Notes under the pieces: generated by a model
Told to the model about the DNA's origin: nothing
The model's input: only the letters and a program-made list of their open reading frames with translations
Database searches by the model: none
In this document: positions 13,800 to 27,200 of the stretch, piece after piece
Layout: every line of letters begins with the position of its first letter
Numbering within the stretch: the first letter of the stretch is position 1
Made by a program: the position numbers and the translations under genes
Assembly: GCF_028453695.1 (NCBI RefSeq)
Contig: NC_135777.1
Span: forward strand, 17,039,714-17,103,713
Direction of reading: 5' to 3'
DNA length: 64,000 nucleotides
DNA from: Augochlora pura
Taxonomy: Eukaryota > Arthropoda > Insecta > Hymenoptera > Halictidae

Positions 13800-14770
13800 C
13801 AGCTAGATCGACGTAGTATCCCACCGCGCGGCGTCAGGTCGCCGGTCCCACCGTGCGTCGAGCGAACCGCGCGAAGCAACTCATTTCCCTCGGGACAAGG
13901 TGTCCGTCCTTTGTGGAGCTCCGAAAATTGCGTCGTGATTCGAAACAGTATGTAGGCAGCCTAGCAGGCGGAGCGGTGCATCCCCTTTTGCGTCACGTCC
14001 AAGTTACCGCGATATCACTTGGGGCGTTAGCCGGATAAGCCGCTAACCCCATCCACCTGTTGCCCCTTCTTATGCGTTCCTGCTTACAGGCTCGCGTTCA
14101 TCCTCATTCCTCGCGTGGAACCGAGCCAAGGACCCGGCCCCGTCTTCTTCCAATTCACGCTTTACCTTAGGGCTTCGGCTTCCTCCCTCGTCCTCGCTCC
14201 TTTATGCGCTGGTGTCAGGCTTCTGCTCCTTCTCCCTTCCTCGTCACCTGAACGGTGTCCTCGTTCGGGCCCTCTTCCTCCCTTCCTCCTCTTCCTCCTC
14301 TTCTTCTTCTTCGTCTTCTTCTTCTTCGTCGATCGCGTCCTTCCCCTCGCCCGTGCCCCCCCGTCCACCTCCTCCGCCGCCCCGTTCAGCCTCCTCCTCT
14401 TTCTTCCGCCGACTTCATCTCTCGTTCGTTCCCGTTCCAAGCCCGGGTCTTCAGCAGTCTGACGTGTTTTTTGCGAGTGCATACCTCGAAGCAGCTCCCG
14501 AAACAGTAGCTGGTACCCAGGTACAGTCCGGGCCAGTGAAAAAATCAGCGACCCGAGCTGATCCTACGGTCCTCTGGCGTGGCCGCACGGACGATCCGAC
14601 GCCACGCGGCGGTGCCAAAATTCCTCGTTTCTCACGATTTTCATGGGAATCCTGGGCTCATGATAGAACGATCGTGTATGGGCTGAATGGATGCTTCGAT
14701 GCTTTCACTGTGGTAGTAGGAGACCGATGGCAATTAAAGCCAAGTTTTCGTTATTATGCGGCGAGGTAGC
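13800..14770. other. CpG-rich intronic island
   Basis: The block is GC-rich with many CpGs, bounded on both sides by AT-rich DNA. Open frames at 13853-14038, 14115-14462 and 14212-14769 are dominated by Ser, Pro, Leu and Arg from pyrimidine tracts, and they overlap in different frames, so none is accepted as a gene. Possible roles are an internal promoter, an unrecognised alternative first exon or an enhancer. Confidence 0.35.
14270..14336. repeat. (TTC/TCC)n polypyrimidine tract
   Basis: This is an imperfect TTC and TCC trinucleotide repeat on the + strand, part of a wider polypyrimidine region from about 14160 to 14440. It is a potential triplex-forming tract and explains the poly-Ser and poly-Lys/Arg translations seen here. 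Confidence 0.8.
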
Positions 14771-17700
14771 GATGAGACGTCTTGGAAAGAGATGTTGGTT
14801 TTTGGAGATGTATTTGTCAGGAATAGAAATTATGCGAATAATTTGGTAGCGTTGAAAAATGAGATCGAGATTCGCAATTGATTATGGTGTGGACGATGTA
14901 TTGCATTAAAGTAATAAACGTTATATATGTTGAAATGCAGTCAACATATAAATTCTAATAACAAATCTGCATTCTGATTTTGTGCAAAAAAATTTGCATT
15001 TTGTGCAGAAAATTTCCAACTTTCGCTTCGAGTTCTCTCATTCTTTTATTGTTATTTGTAATGAATGTAATAAAAATTTAAAACATTTTAACATTTTCTA
15101 GCGTCGATATTTAGTCTGTTAATAAATCTTTCTTAGTATATTTCGGTCAATGAATGCGTGATATTGTATATCGTACAAGTTAGGGTGGAGGTATATGTAC
15201 GACGATATTATAACAATCTAAGAATTTAATAGTTAAATTACATGCTTACAAAAATATTAAAATCTTACAAATAAAGCAATTAGATTTCAAATTACAAAGA
15301 AAAATTATATGGTAATTCATACATGCAATAGTAACTGTTCAATATGGTTGTTGAAACAGAACAAAATATAAATCACAATATAATTACAGGAATTATTGCA
15401 TCATGGATTTCAAACATAATATCTTCTTTTCACGCTCGATTTTGACGGTTTTCAAATTCAACAATTGAATTTAATATTACGTTACAATTCAGTCTACCGA
15501 TACAAGACAATGATTATTACAGTGAACGTAAATCAACAGATAATAGTTTATAGTAATACAATTATTTTCAGTCGTCAAAACGTAGAATTTCAATAAGCTA
15601 CGTTAGTGAAAACGTCGACTCGGTTTTGCTATCGAAACACACTTTTTGGGAGACTTGAGGTAATCTTATCGGAAGAGTGATCTATCAATCTAGAAAAAGC
15701 AACATTTCGAACGTAATGAAGTAGCAGAAACCAAGCACTTCACTTATAGGGAATAATGTAAGAGTGCTTTACGATCTTTATTATTTAATCAATTAGATGA
15801 TATCATCGAAATTAATTTATATTTAGAAGCATTAAAAGGTTCATGTATATACATAAATATGTATTCCTTTTACATTGCTTTGTAAAAGCTCTAATGGTTT
15901 GAATAAAAAAACGACTAAAAAATGAAGAAAGAAATCTTGAAAGATATTATAAAAAAATTGTAAGATCGTACTTTTAATTTTATCTAAATGAACAATTTAT
16001 TGATCATTTTTTTGTTTCGTTCATTTAATTTTCTATTAGTATGATAGCAATCTCAATCACATCTTATTTATTCTTTTATGATTCATAAATGTGCAATAAT
16101 ATGTATTAGTATCACTAGTATCACTGTATTAGTATTTATAGTTCAATACAAATAAGTACATAATACAGATGATAGAAAACAGATAATATATTAAACGAAG
16201 TTATTAAAAGTGATTACATGAAATACTTATTATATTACGCGCCAAAGTATAATAATACGTCATGCAGAATAATTCTAGTAGCCTTAAAAACATCTACAAA
16301 TCATAGTCTGCATTATTTTAAGAAACATAAAACTGTTAAGAGTCAATAATCTCCTTCTTAGGAAAATTAATCAACGCATTACTCGTCAAACTGAAACAGC
16401 TCTTTATAAAAAATAATTATGTCAGATCAAAAAAAACATTCCGGAATATTTTAGGAGCGAGGAACGGTCACCAATTCCCTTAGTAGAAAAATGAATTGCG
16501 GCGAAACGAAATACGCGCGCTTAAGCGAAATGATAATTTATCAGGAATAATTTCAGTGCATAAAATATTGCTTTACATTTGCCTGAAAGACAGGTGCGTC
16601 GAAGATAAATGAACGTTCAACGGCGAATAATTTCGCGAAGCGCCTCGGTGGCATCCAAATCGAATTAACCAAAATATCTTCCGAGCTTCGAAGGTGTACC
16701 ACCTGAGCGGTGCGGGAATCGTTTTTCTTTCTTTCCTTTTTTTTTCCATAACATTGTGCCGGTCGAATAATAAGTTAAAACCAGTCCCCGTCAGAAGGAT
16801 GCGAAGACAGTCAGCGCGCGACGGGGGTAAAACGATTTCCCGTTAGGCTCGATCATCGAGTTCCACGGAAGCGTCATCGACGATCCAGTTTTCAGACGGC
16901 GAAAACCGCCGGCGCGGTGCATTTCGCACTTCGGTCTTATAGTGTAGGATTGTCGCATTCTGGGCCCACTTGACCCTCGTTAACACTGTGAACGGCTTAG
17001 CCGTTAGTGTTAAGTTCAGTTCACTCATACATAAATCTAAGTCCGCGCTTATGCCTTAGCAGGCCGCGCTGTCGGAATTGAGCACGTGTTCAGATTTCAT
17101 CGGCGACAACGCTTAGATCATCCGGCTCATTCGATACGGACCGAATCGTCGCGGATTCGACTATGCCTCGCACGGTCTCCTTTCGTCTCGGAATTAATGA
17201 CGAAATCATTACGTCGATCCTCTCCTATCTATTATTAAACACGGCCAATTGATTGCTGGTTTCTCTAATGGCGATTCCATCTTTCGAAACGAATGTCTTC
17301 TTTTTCGACAAACCTCGTCGTTTTTTTCTGTCACCGGAGCCTTAACGCGAAATAAAAATTGTCTGCATCTGTGACCGCTTTCGAGATCCGTCTTTCCTGT
17401 AATAATTTTATTTTCCAGTTTCTCAAACGTGCCAGTGTTGCAAATTAGAACCACTCGTTTTCTCGAATACATAAAATCCGTGCATCGTGCTACCTGTCAT
17501 TGATGATTATTTAATTGATAGAATAAAAGTACAGTTACGGTAAAGGTAGAGTTATCCTCGCCGTGACCAACGTATTTATTAATTTCATTATTAGGAATAG
17601 GTAAAACGACGAGCTGCACGTAGATCGGAGATGTTACAAATGAATTCGTATCTTCTGCGACGCAAGTTCGGTACAGAGTGTACATCGTTTGTTGAATTAT

Positions 17701-18500
17701 AGAAAAGCACGGTTATCGCGCGTGGAATTTGTTCAGGGTAGGATCTATACATATTGCACGCTCCATTATTTATTATGCTTTATTTTAAGGGATGAAACCA
17801 TTAACGCCGAGAACTGTGAACGCTCTGGCACTGCTCGGCAATTAACTGCTAAATCAAGATATCGATCGAGTAGTCGCCTTATATTATACAACGGCGGTAT
17901 AGAAAATATTCCGGACGTGTTAAAACTCTTGAAATATACACCGTTCCCAAAATTTTACACAAGTCATGTTTGTTATCGTTTTCAAGCTATTTTCTCGATG
18001 CAATAATCCCCTAAATATTTAGCACTTCGAAAGATTTCGAGGTTATAAATTTAAATGGCAGGAATTGAGCACGCGTAATCTATTTAAACTATATTTACAT
18101 CAAAGTGTAGTATATTGTACGCGAATGTAACGTTAATTCTATCGAGATTAGGCGAAGCAACGATGCGAATCGTTTAACCGAATTTAGCCGTACTTAGGGG
18201 AATTACTATATACCATATTAAATGGGCGCAAAATATGTGTGGGGAGTTGCTCCGAAAACAAAGTGTGTCAAGGACTTTTCGTGGCAGATTAAGAACGACT
18301 CTGGATTTCTATTATTTCCGTGGAGATTACCACGCCTGCAGTTTTACGGGTATCACGCGTAACGAGCGTAACGAGCAATAAAATAAGAACGAAAAGTATT
18401 CACGATGCGCATATATGGCGCTGGGCGAGACACAATGTCTGCTATTAAAAGCCTTTCAACTCTCGCACGTTTTTATTTTCACCGTCTTTTAATTTCCCTC
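14771..18500. other. AT-rich intronic stretch
   Basis: No feature is supported apart from short GC-richer patches at 16620-17180. Open frames are short and random. Confidence 0.5.
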
Positions 18501-18705
18501 GAAGAATATTAGGTTGGACTGGAATAATTACGAATTATGCAAAATCTACGACGAAACAACGAAGCTGATGATATAACCGCAATTAAGCCGACCGTAAGTG
18601 ACGGAAGAATGCGTATTATCGTCGTAATCTTTGTTTCTGCCTCGTCGAAACGCAAACAGTGTAGTACAGATCGTTCGGAAGTACATTTGTCAATGTGTAC
18701 CGCCT

Positions 18706-18761
18706 CGCGGCTCGTTTTTATAGTTGTTGCCGATCGTCAACAACTATAAGAACGAGCCACG
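18706..18761. other. Near-perfect 24-bp-stem hairpin
   Basis: The left arm 18706-18729 and right arm 18738-18761 are inverse complements at 22 of 24 positions. Of the other two, one is a G-U wobble in RNA and one is an A-C mismatch. They flank an 8-nt loop (CCGATCGT). The arm core is GGCTCGTTTTTATAGTTGTT. A few more pairs can form outside the arms. The arm length and total size resemble a short pre-miRNA, but no known insect miRNA sequence was recognised. A recent templated palindrome or a tiny inverted-repeat element are alternatives. Confidence 0.7.
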
Positions 18762-20823
18762 GGCCACGAATAATCGTGTACCTACTCTGCCCGAATTTTT
18801 CGTTTTTGCTTACAAGCTGAAGGACAATTGGTGAGAATTTTGCCGTAAACGCGTGCTGAGAACTTCATCATTATTCAGTCGTTAGTTCGCTAGTTCCAAA
18901 ACAATTTCATTGTTTAGAAGCGGAATAAGCTATGCGGAGCCGAATTAGCACGCGATTTTCAGTTTTGTCACATTGCATGCGATACCGACGATTTCGTCGA
19001 AATAGATGATTTAAAATGATCGGAGAGAAAGGGTAAGTGTAGCAGAAATTAAGGTGATGTAATATGCAACAGCGTCTATTTATAAGTACGTTTTCGAGTA
19101 ATCGGGTCGCGAAACATGCCCTTTCTGTCATTCGCGGAACCGACTTTACATAGGAGATGCATTTTTAATCATTTCCTGTCAGACCTTAATTTATCTGGTT
19201 TACGCTGATATGGGGAAGCGAAGTTCTATTGTACTATAAGATAGCTCGATGTCCGAAATACTATTATTATAGAATTCGATACTCGACAGTGAATGTTACA
19301 TTGTACAATAAAAATCTATGAAACGATTTTATAAATCATTTATCTTATTGATAATTAATAAACAAGCTAGACTCTAATTTTGATATGTTTTATTTTACAA
19401 ATTACAAAATATAAGCGTACATTTTTTATTATAGGTATTGGAATATAGGGTCCTGAATTGTAAAATAACTATGATGTTAGTTTGAATTCACTATTTCTTT
19501 ATTTGAAAGAGGGGATGGAATGCTTAGGAGCCTTCGGCCGAATATCAGTGCAATCATTGCAACAATGTAACGCAGCCGTTTCTCCGAGCCCCTAACAATG
19601 TCTCAAAAACTATTCCACCGCAGTTCTATATTGCGTCGATTTAATCTTGCATTGAATAAAATACAGAATATTCAACAATAGCTATCTACGTTGTGGTTGT
19701 ATACTATATTAACCGTATTAGTCTTTTACTTTTAAACTTTAAAAGTTCGAGATATTTTCGAACAACTTAAATTAAGATCAAATAATATAATATAAATTTT
19801 TTGAAGACTTTTGATTTGATATCTTTCTTAATATAACAGCTATTTATTTAATTTAATCACCACAGATTGAGTAATCAAATGATGATTTTAAAATGAAATC
19901 TGTTATGCCACTAAAAATTATTGGTTTTACAGTTTTTATTTCTAAACTGTTGAAATGCTGAATAGTCTTTCTGAAGAAACGATTTGATAAATTCCTTTCT
20001 TCAAACGTATATTATAATAAAAGTGGCGAAAATTATAATCGAATTCAATTTTGTTATTCTCATCAAGCTAAGACGTTGGCCACTTTTAGAGCTCGGTATC
20101 TTTAGTGTTAATAATATGGATAAAAATGGATATAATTACGAGATCCATTTTAAAGATATCTGTCGAACGAAGTTTCAAATAATTCGATTATAAATTCGAC
20201 GTTTAAATAAGTAAAGAGAATGGTTCTGTTAAACGCTGTATCGAATTAAATAAAAATTGCAAAATTTCCGCCACCAGTTTTGAAGATATTACATTCCGCA
20301 GTATTATAAATAAACTTTAACAATAAATTAATCGTGCTTTAATCGTGACCAATTTCCAAATGGAGACCTTCCTCCATTTTTTATCATACCTTCGATTAAG
20401 AAGCTTAATCAATCGTCTTCAATAATTTGAAAATAAAAACTGCAAAACCGACCGCAGAGACGAATTTAGTGCTAAAGCTTTTGTTAGCTTACGGAATATT
20501 GAAAAACGATTGAAACTATACCGCGTCCGTCAAGAGTTGGCAGGAAATGTAAACAGCTGCACGCGAGCAGACCAGGGCCGAAATGAAGTGCCGAGAGCCC
20601 TGCACAGTAGAAAAGGAATTAATTTTCTATAATCCTAAAATTACTTATAATAAAATCTACTATTATACTCTATTATAACACGACACAAATAAGTAGTTAT
20701 CATACAAAACGTCGTGTTGGAAGGGACGATTTTTTGGCTTCGCCAGTGACCGAACGGTTAATATAAAAAATCGTCCGACTAATACGTTAAGATTAACCAC
20801 AGGGACGAAATTGCAAATTGCAG

Positions 20824-21094
20824 AGCCAAGCTTTGGCATTGACACACAAGGTCTCTCCACCTTCGAGGCCGAGCAGCGTGTCCTCGTTACCGAGAAGCCC
20901 TCAATCCCACCAGTCCCAGCAGTCGCAGCCGCAGAACGCTGCTCAACCTCCGCCGGTGCATCCTCATCAGTCGCAGACACCTTTGAGCGCGCCCCACACG
21001 CCATTTTCCGCGCACAACCAGCACCCGAAGCAGGAGGCGAACACCAGTCCCAAACAGGAAGGATTCGATCTCAGCAAGTCCGCTGCCAGCACCG
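20824..21094 (+). CDS. Second coding exon, Ser/Pro/Gln/His-rich
   Basis: The exon encodes residues 26-115 in phase with exon 1, beginning SQALALTHKVSPPSRPSS. It is open throughout and ends in phase 1 at a consensus donor (ACCG|GTGAGT at 21095). The content is low complexity: a Ser-Pro block, a Gln/Ser block, a Pro/His block with TPL and TPF sites, then two PKQE sequences and EGFDLSKSAAS near the end. Proline-directed phosphosites and the FDLSK sequence (compare the P-x-DLS CtBP-binding motif) fit a disordered region of a nuclear regulator. The acceptor ending at 20823 has a weak pyrimidine tract. A second acceptor ending at 20802 would add seven codons in frame. The DNA-binding domain, if any, lies beyond this window. 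Confidence 0.82.
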
Positions 21095-21199
21095 GTGAGT
21101 CTGTGTTTTTATTCTTCTTCTATGATTCAATGAATATTAAATTGCCGGAACGAATGAAAGCCGGGGGAGGGGAATCGTTCCGGTATATTGTTTGAGGAA

Positions 21200-24130
21200 C
21201 AGTCGATGCTGAGATGGAAGTGAAATTAACAGGCATCGAATGATATGACTCGAGCATGCCGCGAATACTTTATTCGTTCGATGCCACAGTGGTCGCACAC
21301 GGCGCGAAAAGCGTACACGCGATTTTCCTCGGGGGTGATGTTCCCTCGGGGGAATATTTTTCAATTGATTTTTTTCTTCTGTCGGAAATGTTGCTTTTAA
21401 ATAGGCGGTTTTAACAGGTTGACATCCATTCGATGGAATGGAAGAATTTTATAAAATTAAATATATTCAGGAACCGAAATTTACCGAATTTATGTAATAA
21501 AAATTCCATGAAAGCGTGTTATTTTAGAACAATTTTAGAAAATGTTTTACGATATAAATGGAACCATCGATGAAGAAAGAACGCGAAAATTATGATTATA
21601 CATGTATTGTGTAATTAATAGATTATATATAAATACGCCATTATAATTATAATGTATCTTACACAATCACGAGTTTGCACATCTTTATTAACGATTTATG
21701 GATCGAAAAAGTATAAAAAGGAATGGAAAGCAGTTTTACCCTGTGAATAAAAATTTCTGATTGATTATGATAGTTTCCAAATCGTTTCGTTTATATTTTT
21801 ATGCTCTCGATGGAAAAATATAAATGTTCTGTGCCCGTTTAACGTTTAACGAGGAAGATTTTTGCGCCGCAGAATAAATCGTACGGCAAAAGGTAACGTT
21901 GGATTCTCGATCGAGCGAATTTGATTTATGGTAATTCGATTCGTTTTTGCCTACGATATGCAACGAGCAACAAGTTTTCTCTCGTCTACGTTGCCGTGGC
22001 GCACGCATCAGCACCCCTCGTTTAAATATGTCGGCCATTTGGAACCTCGCGCCCCTTGTTCCAACGAGCCCCTTTTTTCTTCCGCTTCCTTTTTGTTTTG
22101 CCTACACTTTCCGCGACCACGGTACACACATCGCATTATCCCGAATCTCTCGCGTGTTCCCTCGGTTGTAAATCTTCGACGCCGGGCGAATTAAGTTACC
22201 ATCACGGTTTGCCCGGTCGTGTGAAAACAATCTCTAATGTGCCAGCGCCATAATATCGGGTTCGAACTATAAATAAGCGGCAATTACACGATTAGAAAAT
22301 TTCCTGGGGCATTTCGCGATTCGTTTCGTATTATTTGAACGAGTACGCGTACATAATTCCCGTGCACGCCACGAATGGTAGGCGTCGAAGGGATTACGCT
22401 CTCGAGTTTCGAAAAATCGTCGACTTTAAACTGCTGACATCTCCGAAAGAAATAATGATGAAGTTATAACTTTGAAATTGTTTTAAAAATAAGAGGTTTC
22501 AGTTTATTTGTCTATTGTTTTGAATACATGTTTTTTATGCATTGGAACGTCACCGATGACGATTAAAAAGTCTTCTCATGGCGGAATCAACCATAACCTT
22601 AAAGATTAAAGATTCGTCAATTTTAGAAGCACCAAGATCTAATATATAGTTTTATTCGGCTGCTGGATAATGTTGTACAAATATCTATATTTATTATAAT
22701 AATAATAAATAATATCTGTAAGAATGTAAAATCATTTTGCTCATGTTTCTTGAGAAAGTCTTGAAAAAGTGCTACCATCAGTGATTTAAATCTTCTGATA
22801 ACAGTTGAGGAGTTGTAGCAATTTACTGTCCTGCCGTCGCACCTGCTAATTACTACCTTTTTCTGCACCTCAAACAATGACTTACTTTTCACAGCCGAGC
22901 AACTATGAATATTAAAATTTCAAACGATTATTCAAACCTTGTCGTTTTCACAGTACATATTTATTATATTTCAAAGATGGTGAATTTTATCCATTTATTA
23001 TTCAAACCTAGCGAGTAAAATAACGCAGAAACCGCGTAAACATTTGTTTTCTTTTTTAATAATTTTGACAAATTCAAGGTAACAAACAAAATTTTTATAT
23101 TTTTTTGAATAAATTCCAAAGGCTTGCTGTTCCTCGTTTCATTGATTCGTATTTGTTACAAATGCATAATATCCGTAGTCTCCTTGTCGCAATAAATAAC
23201 AGCGATCGGAAAAGGAACAATTTGCCGGCGGTACACGGCATGTACAGCAGACAAATTTCATTGAACTTTTCCTCGAACCATTATGTCTTAATGTTCTTTT
23301 GGCCCCATGTCTTTGCGAAAGGATGAAAGTAATCTTCCAACACCGCACGAAGAACAGAGGAACCATTAGCAATCGTAATGCACGAGTCAAAGGCTCGGAC
23401 TCTAGTGTTTGTAACGCTAGTTTCCGCCGAGAATGACGAACGGCTCGTGTGTGTAGACGATGGCGGCCGCGCGGAGGGATCGTTAAAGCTCGTAAATGAG
23501 ATAGACTATCGGCGGAATTTCCTTGATCCTCGATAATGCGGTGGAAACAATTTGCACGCGTCCGTTTGCCGGAGGAAAACAAAACCGGCGTTCGCGCGCG
23601 CAACTTTGAGACATATCGATCCCCCCCGTTTGTCAACTGTTCCCATTATTTTTACCGTACAAGTCGATTCCGGCCTTTAGCTTAATTCCATCGGTTTTTG
23701 TTGGCTACCATCGTTATCCATGCAATTTGATACCGTCCTCGCGAAACTATTTAACACGTTGAACGACGCTAATCTTTTATTAGTTTTCAAAACTGATTTC
23801 AACGTGAAACAAACAAACTGGATTTTACCAGGGTGTTTAGAATGCAAACGGGTCGAAATATTATCCATTGTAATTGACTTGAATTTTTCAGTTTCGTTGA
23901 ACAACTTATTTTTATTTTTTGACAATTTTTAATCTGATGACATTTAATTTCGAGGCGATGATAGAAACATTTTCCCAATTTTATGATCTACATAATAAAA
24001 TGCGACGATAACGTATCATTCTCAACTGATTTTAATTCTTAAAGAAAGAAAAATATTTTTTAATTGGCCCATATAATTTTTATCCCACATAAAAGTCTGC
24101 GGTCTAATAATGATAATTGTATTCAGCAAT
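21200..24130. other. Mostly AT-rich intronic stretch
   Basis: Short GC-richer patches at 21240-21350, 21950-22260 and 23330-23640 have overlapping random frames. There is a small TAA-rich run near 22690-22712. No gene is supported. Confidence 0.5.
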
Positions 24131-24137
24131 AAAATGA

Positions 24138-24250
24138 TTGAACCCTTTGCACTCGTGCGGCGACTCTGAGGCGCCGCTAAAATTGCTCGATCACGTCCCA
24201 AAATAATTTTTATAACAACAAAGTTTAGTTTTCATTAACTGCCATAATTA
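24138..24250. mobile_element. piggyBac-type MITE remnant (copy 1)
   Basis: It begins TTGAACCCTTTGCACTCG, close to a TTAA target plus CCCTTTG terminus. A perfect subterminal hairpin follows: GCGGCG at 24157-24162, a 9-nt loop, and CGCCGC at 24172-24177. The next 60 bp (AAAATAATTTTTAT...CAAAGTT) align with the copy at 46090. No right end was found, so the copy is truncated or decayed. Classification rests on the TTAA/CCCTTTG terminus and not on any transposase. Confidence 0.6.
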
Positions 24251-27200
24251 CAACAGATAAAATCAACAGATATAATTTCTTCGAACGTTTTTACTGCTTG
24301 GTGTTCGATCTACACGTTTTTTTTTATTTAAATTCTACACGTTTACAAACACATTGTATTAATAAGGAAATAGTAGGAATTAAATTGTTTCAAAATTCTT
24401 CAGAAACTAAATTGTATAAGAAAAATGGTGGACGAAAGGATCAAAGACCGAAGTTGGCTACCCACTCATTTCACGTTTACCTGGTATCGACGCGAAAATA
24501 GTTTGGAATCGAGATATTTCATTCCGAAAAGTCGTGACTTAGGATAATAGGGTGCGTGTCCATGTGCTGCGGGCTTACCTGTACGAGGTTCATGTGCTTT
24601 TGTGTGTACGTAAGGGGCGCAGCACGAGAGGGGTGGATATTGTGACCCTTAGGAACTAATCCGGATTAAATTCGAATCCCTGGCTATGTGGCTAGGCGAT
24701 CTGCGAACATGTACTACACCGTCTTGCAGCATACGATTGAACTCGTTACGACATTTAACCCTTTCTCCGACTCTATTCAGATTATTCCGGGGCTGGAAAC
24801 CGAGTGTTGATCCTTTATGCTTTTGTTTGCAGTGGAAAAAAAATTTCTGTCGGTCCTCCGGCGCGCGCGGTCCTAATGGCGTTCCTGCAAACGTGATTCA
24901 TTGTACGTAGTCGGTGTAGATAAAAATCCGTTCCTCGCGTACGCTTCTGCATAGTTGAATAACATTGCAACACGTTGGAGAGAAACGTTTTGTTGTTCTC
25001 AGCGTGTTAAATGACAGATGGTTATCGATGCTCAGCAGTCTGTAACGGATCTGAGACTTGTAACATTCTGACGGATTGTAATATTCTAAAATTAGTAAGA
25101 AAAAAATCTGTCCAGTTTTATTTTCCTCTGCATTACTTGCGACTAAATGAATATTCAACTTCTAAAATTCAAATTAAGCTGCCGGTTGTTTATATCGTAT
25201 TGTCGGTTCTTATGTATTTTAAATTCGATCATGGTTACAATTAATATTTCTGTCGGGATATCTCAATAGGTAAATAACATTTTATTTAATTTCGCGAGGT
25301 TTATACTACTTTGATTTTCTTCGTAAAGCAGCCTAGACAAGATAAACAATGTCCATAATAATTCTCCATAAAAAGCGAATTAGTTGAAATAGCGATCACG
25401 AACGATCAATAAAGTGAAGTCTGACTGCAAAGTGACTGCGATTAAAGCTTCTTTTATGGATCATCAAGTTTCAACTCTTTTAACATCGTCGTCTCTTTTA
25501 ACTCTTCGCTTTGTATTCAACGATATCCCTTGGAATTTAATTCTTTTTTTTGATCAGAGTTTATTGTCTGCAAGATATTGTCTGAAAACTGTTTAAATAA
25601 TCGGTACTGCATAATCTGTCGTACGAAATGTTAGAAACGACAAATCGTAAAGTACGGCCGGCAATTGCCGCGGCGACGAGCGTCATTCGTCTTTAATTAG
25701 GGGCACAGCGAAACTTCAAGATCCATTTAAAAAATGTATATGTACCTAACGCGACGTCGCGCGCGCCTCGTAGATCCGTGACGTCATCCGTGTCTCGCCG
25801 GGGATCGCTAGTTTCACGGTTGCTTACATCCCGAACGAAATTGTTCGGTGCTCGTCTTTCGGAAACGATCCTTCGCGAGTCTCTCGAGCTTTACATTTGA
25901 ATAGGAATTACCGCGGAGAATTTTCAGAAGTGGAACAAATTAATCGTATCAATGTATAATTACTGTCCGGATTAATAACATTGTGTGCATCCAGTATACG
26001 TGGAGCGACGCGACCGAGGTTTAGAAGCGGGGCCGGGTATTAATGACACATTATCTCTGGCCAGCACGCGAATAAGAAATTTCTAATACCGGTTTATCTC
26101 TGACACATCTGTGCGAAACCTTAAAAATTAATACCGATAGTAAATTTCGATAAAAATCATTTTCACGTCGTCGAGTATTTTTAACTCGTAGAAGACTCTC
26201 CGTTCAGATCAATTCATTCAAGGGGATTTTACAAAAGCGTATACTGATTTTGTAATGACTGTCTACAGAGGACCCTTGATTTTTATAAATATTTTGAATT
26301 TAAATTTTTTACGCGATTATAAATATAGTACTCATTGGCCTGCGAATTCATTGCGTTAATGACAAAAATGTGTGATTAGGGGGTGTTATTTTCAATTTAC
26401 TAAAATGCACGGTATAGTAATTATTAGTAGCCTACAACGATTGCTATTTATGTATGTACATATAAAAATTGTTAAGTGTAACGAATATATAGAACACTGC
26501 GTTGCCGCTTCTACGTCATCGGAAACAGGGCTAAGAATGACGCAGTTAAATCGGGGGAGGGTTACAAATGAGGTGGTCGTGTACGGAAACCTATAAAGAG
26601 ATACCAAAAGCAATGTACACTTTCGTAAGGTCCCTAATCGTGAGACATAAATGCCCCTTTCATCTCTTCAGTATTCGGTCCATGTACCAGAGGACCATGA
26701 AGACTAGCAACGTTGGACGGCGAATCGGGGAATCCAATGCCAACACTTTTATAAAAGAATATTGTGCTACAGTCATCGTCTGTTTTTACTTAACTGCTAC
26801 ACTTTATGGAATTTATTCATCTCTCCATCTCATTGTCATTTTTCTCTCGAGGTTTAGGAATTATAAAGTCTCGAATACTGATGCTAAATTTTGAAGAATA
26901 CGTAAATACGATGACAAAAAGTCAAAGACGAAATAATTAATTTTCTTAATCCACAATTCGGTTGCCAATTACGTCTAAATAATATCCCATGGCTATGGCA
27001 GTGATCCTGGAAGACTATTTATTCCGTGGAAATTTCAAAACGTAAATCCCTGATGATATAAAGTAAAACTATATGAAAAGACTAATTTTATATTAAATAA
27101 TTATACTAGACTGTGGATGTTTATTCTAAATAAAAATTACCTAAATTAATTGTAAGAAATTTAAGTCTGACAAAAGTGCCTTCCTCTAGCAGTAATTCTA

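Larger units (their letters stand above)
2021..20823 (+). other. Intron 1 (about 18.8 kb)
   Basis: It is bounded by donor GTAAAT at 2021 and acceptor TTGCAG ending at 20823, and both flanking exons are phase 0 at this junction. It is mostly AT-rich with stops in every frame. CpG-rich islets lie near 6660-7220, 9000-9900 and 13800-14770. No further exon with credible splice sites and coding character was found, although small alternative exons cannot be excluded by eye. Large first introns like this are common in insect developmental regulators. Confidence 0.65.

Noticed and set aside
14115..14769. Overlapping + strand frames of 115 and 185 codons
   Set aside because: Poly-Ser and Pro-rich from TTC/TCC repeats, two registers open at once, no recognisable domain.
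18508..18532. TATTAGGTTGGACTGGAATA resembling a mariner terminal repeat
   Set aside because: Only about 12 bp resemble a mariner end. No matching inverted end or transposase fragment was seen.
24755..24775. TTAACCCTTTCTCCGACTC as another piggyBac-type end
   Set aside because: Diverges after 10 bp and has no subterminal hairpin or right end.
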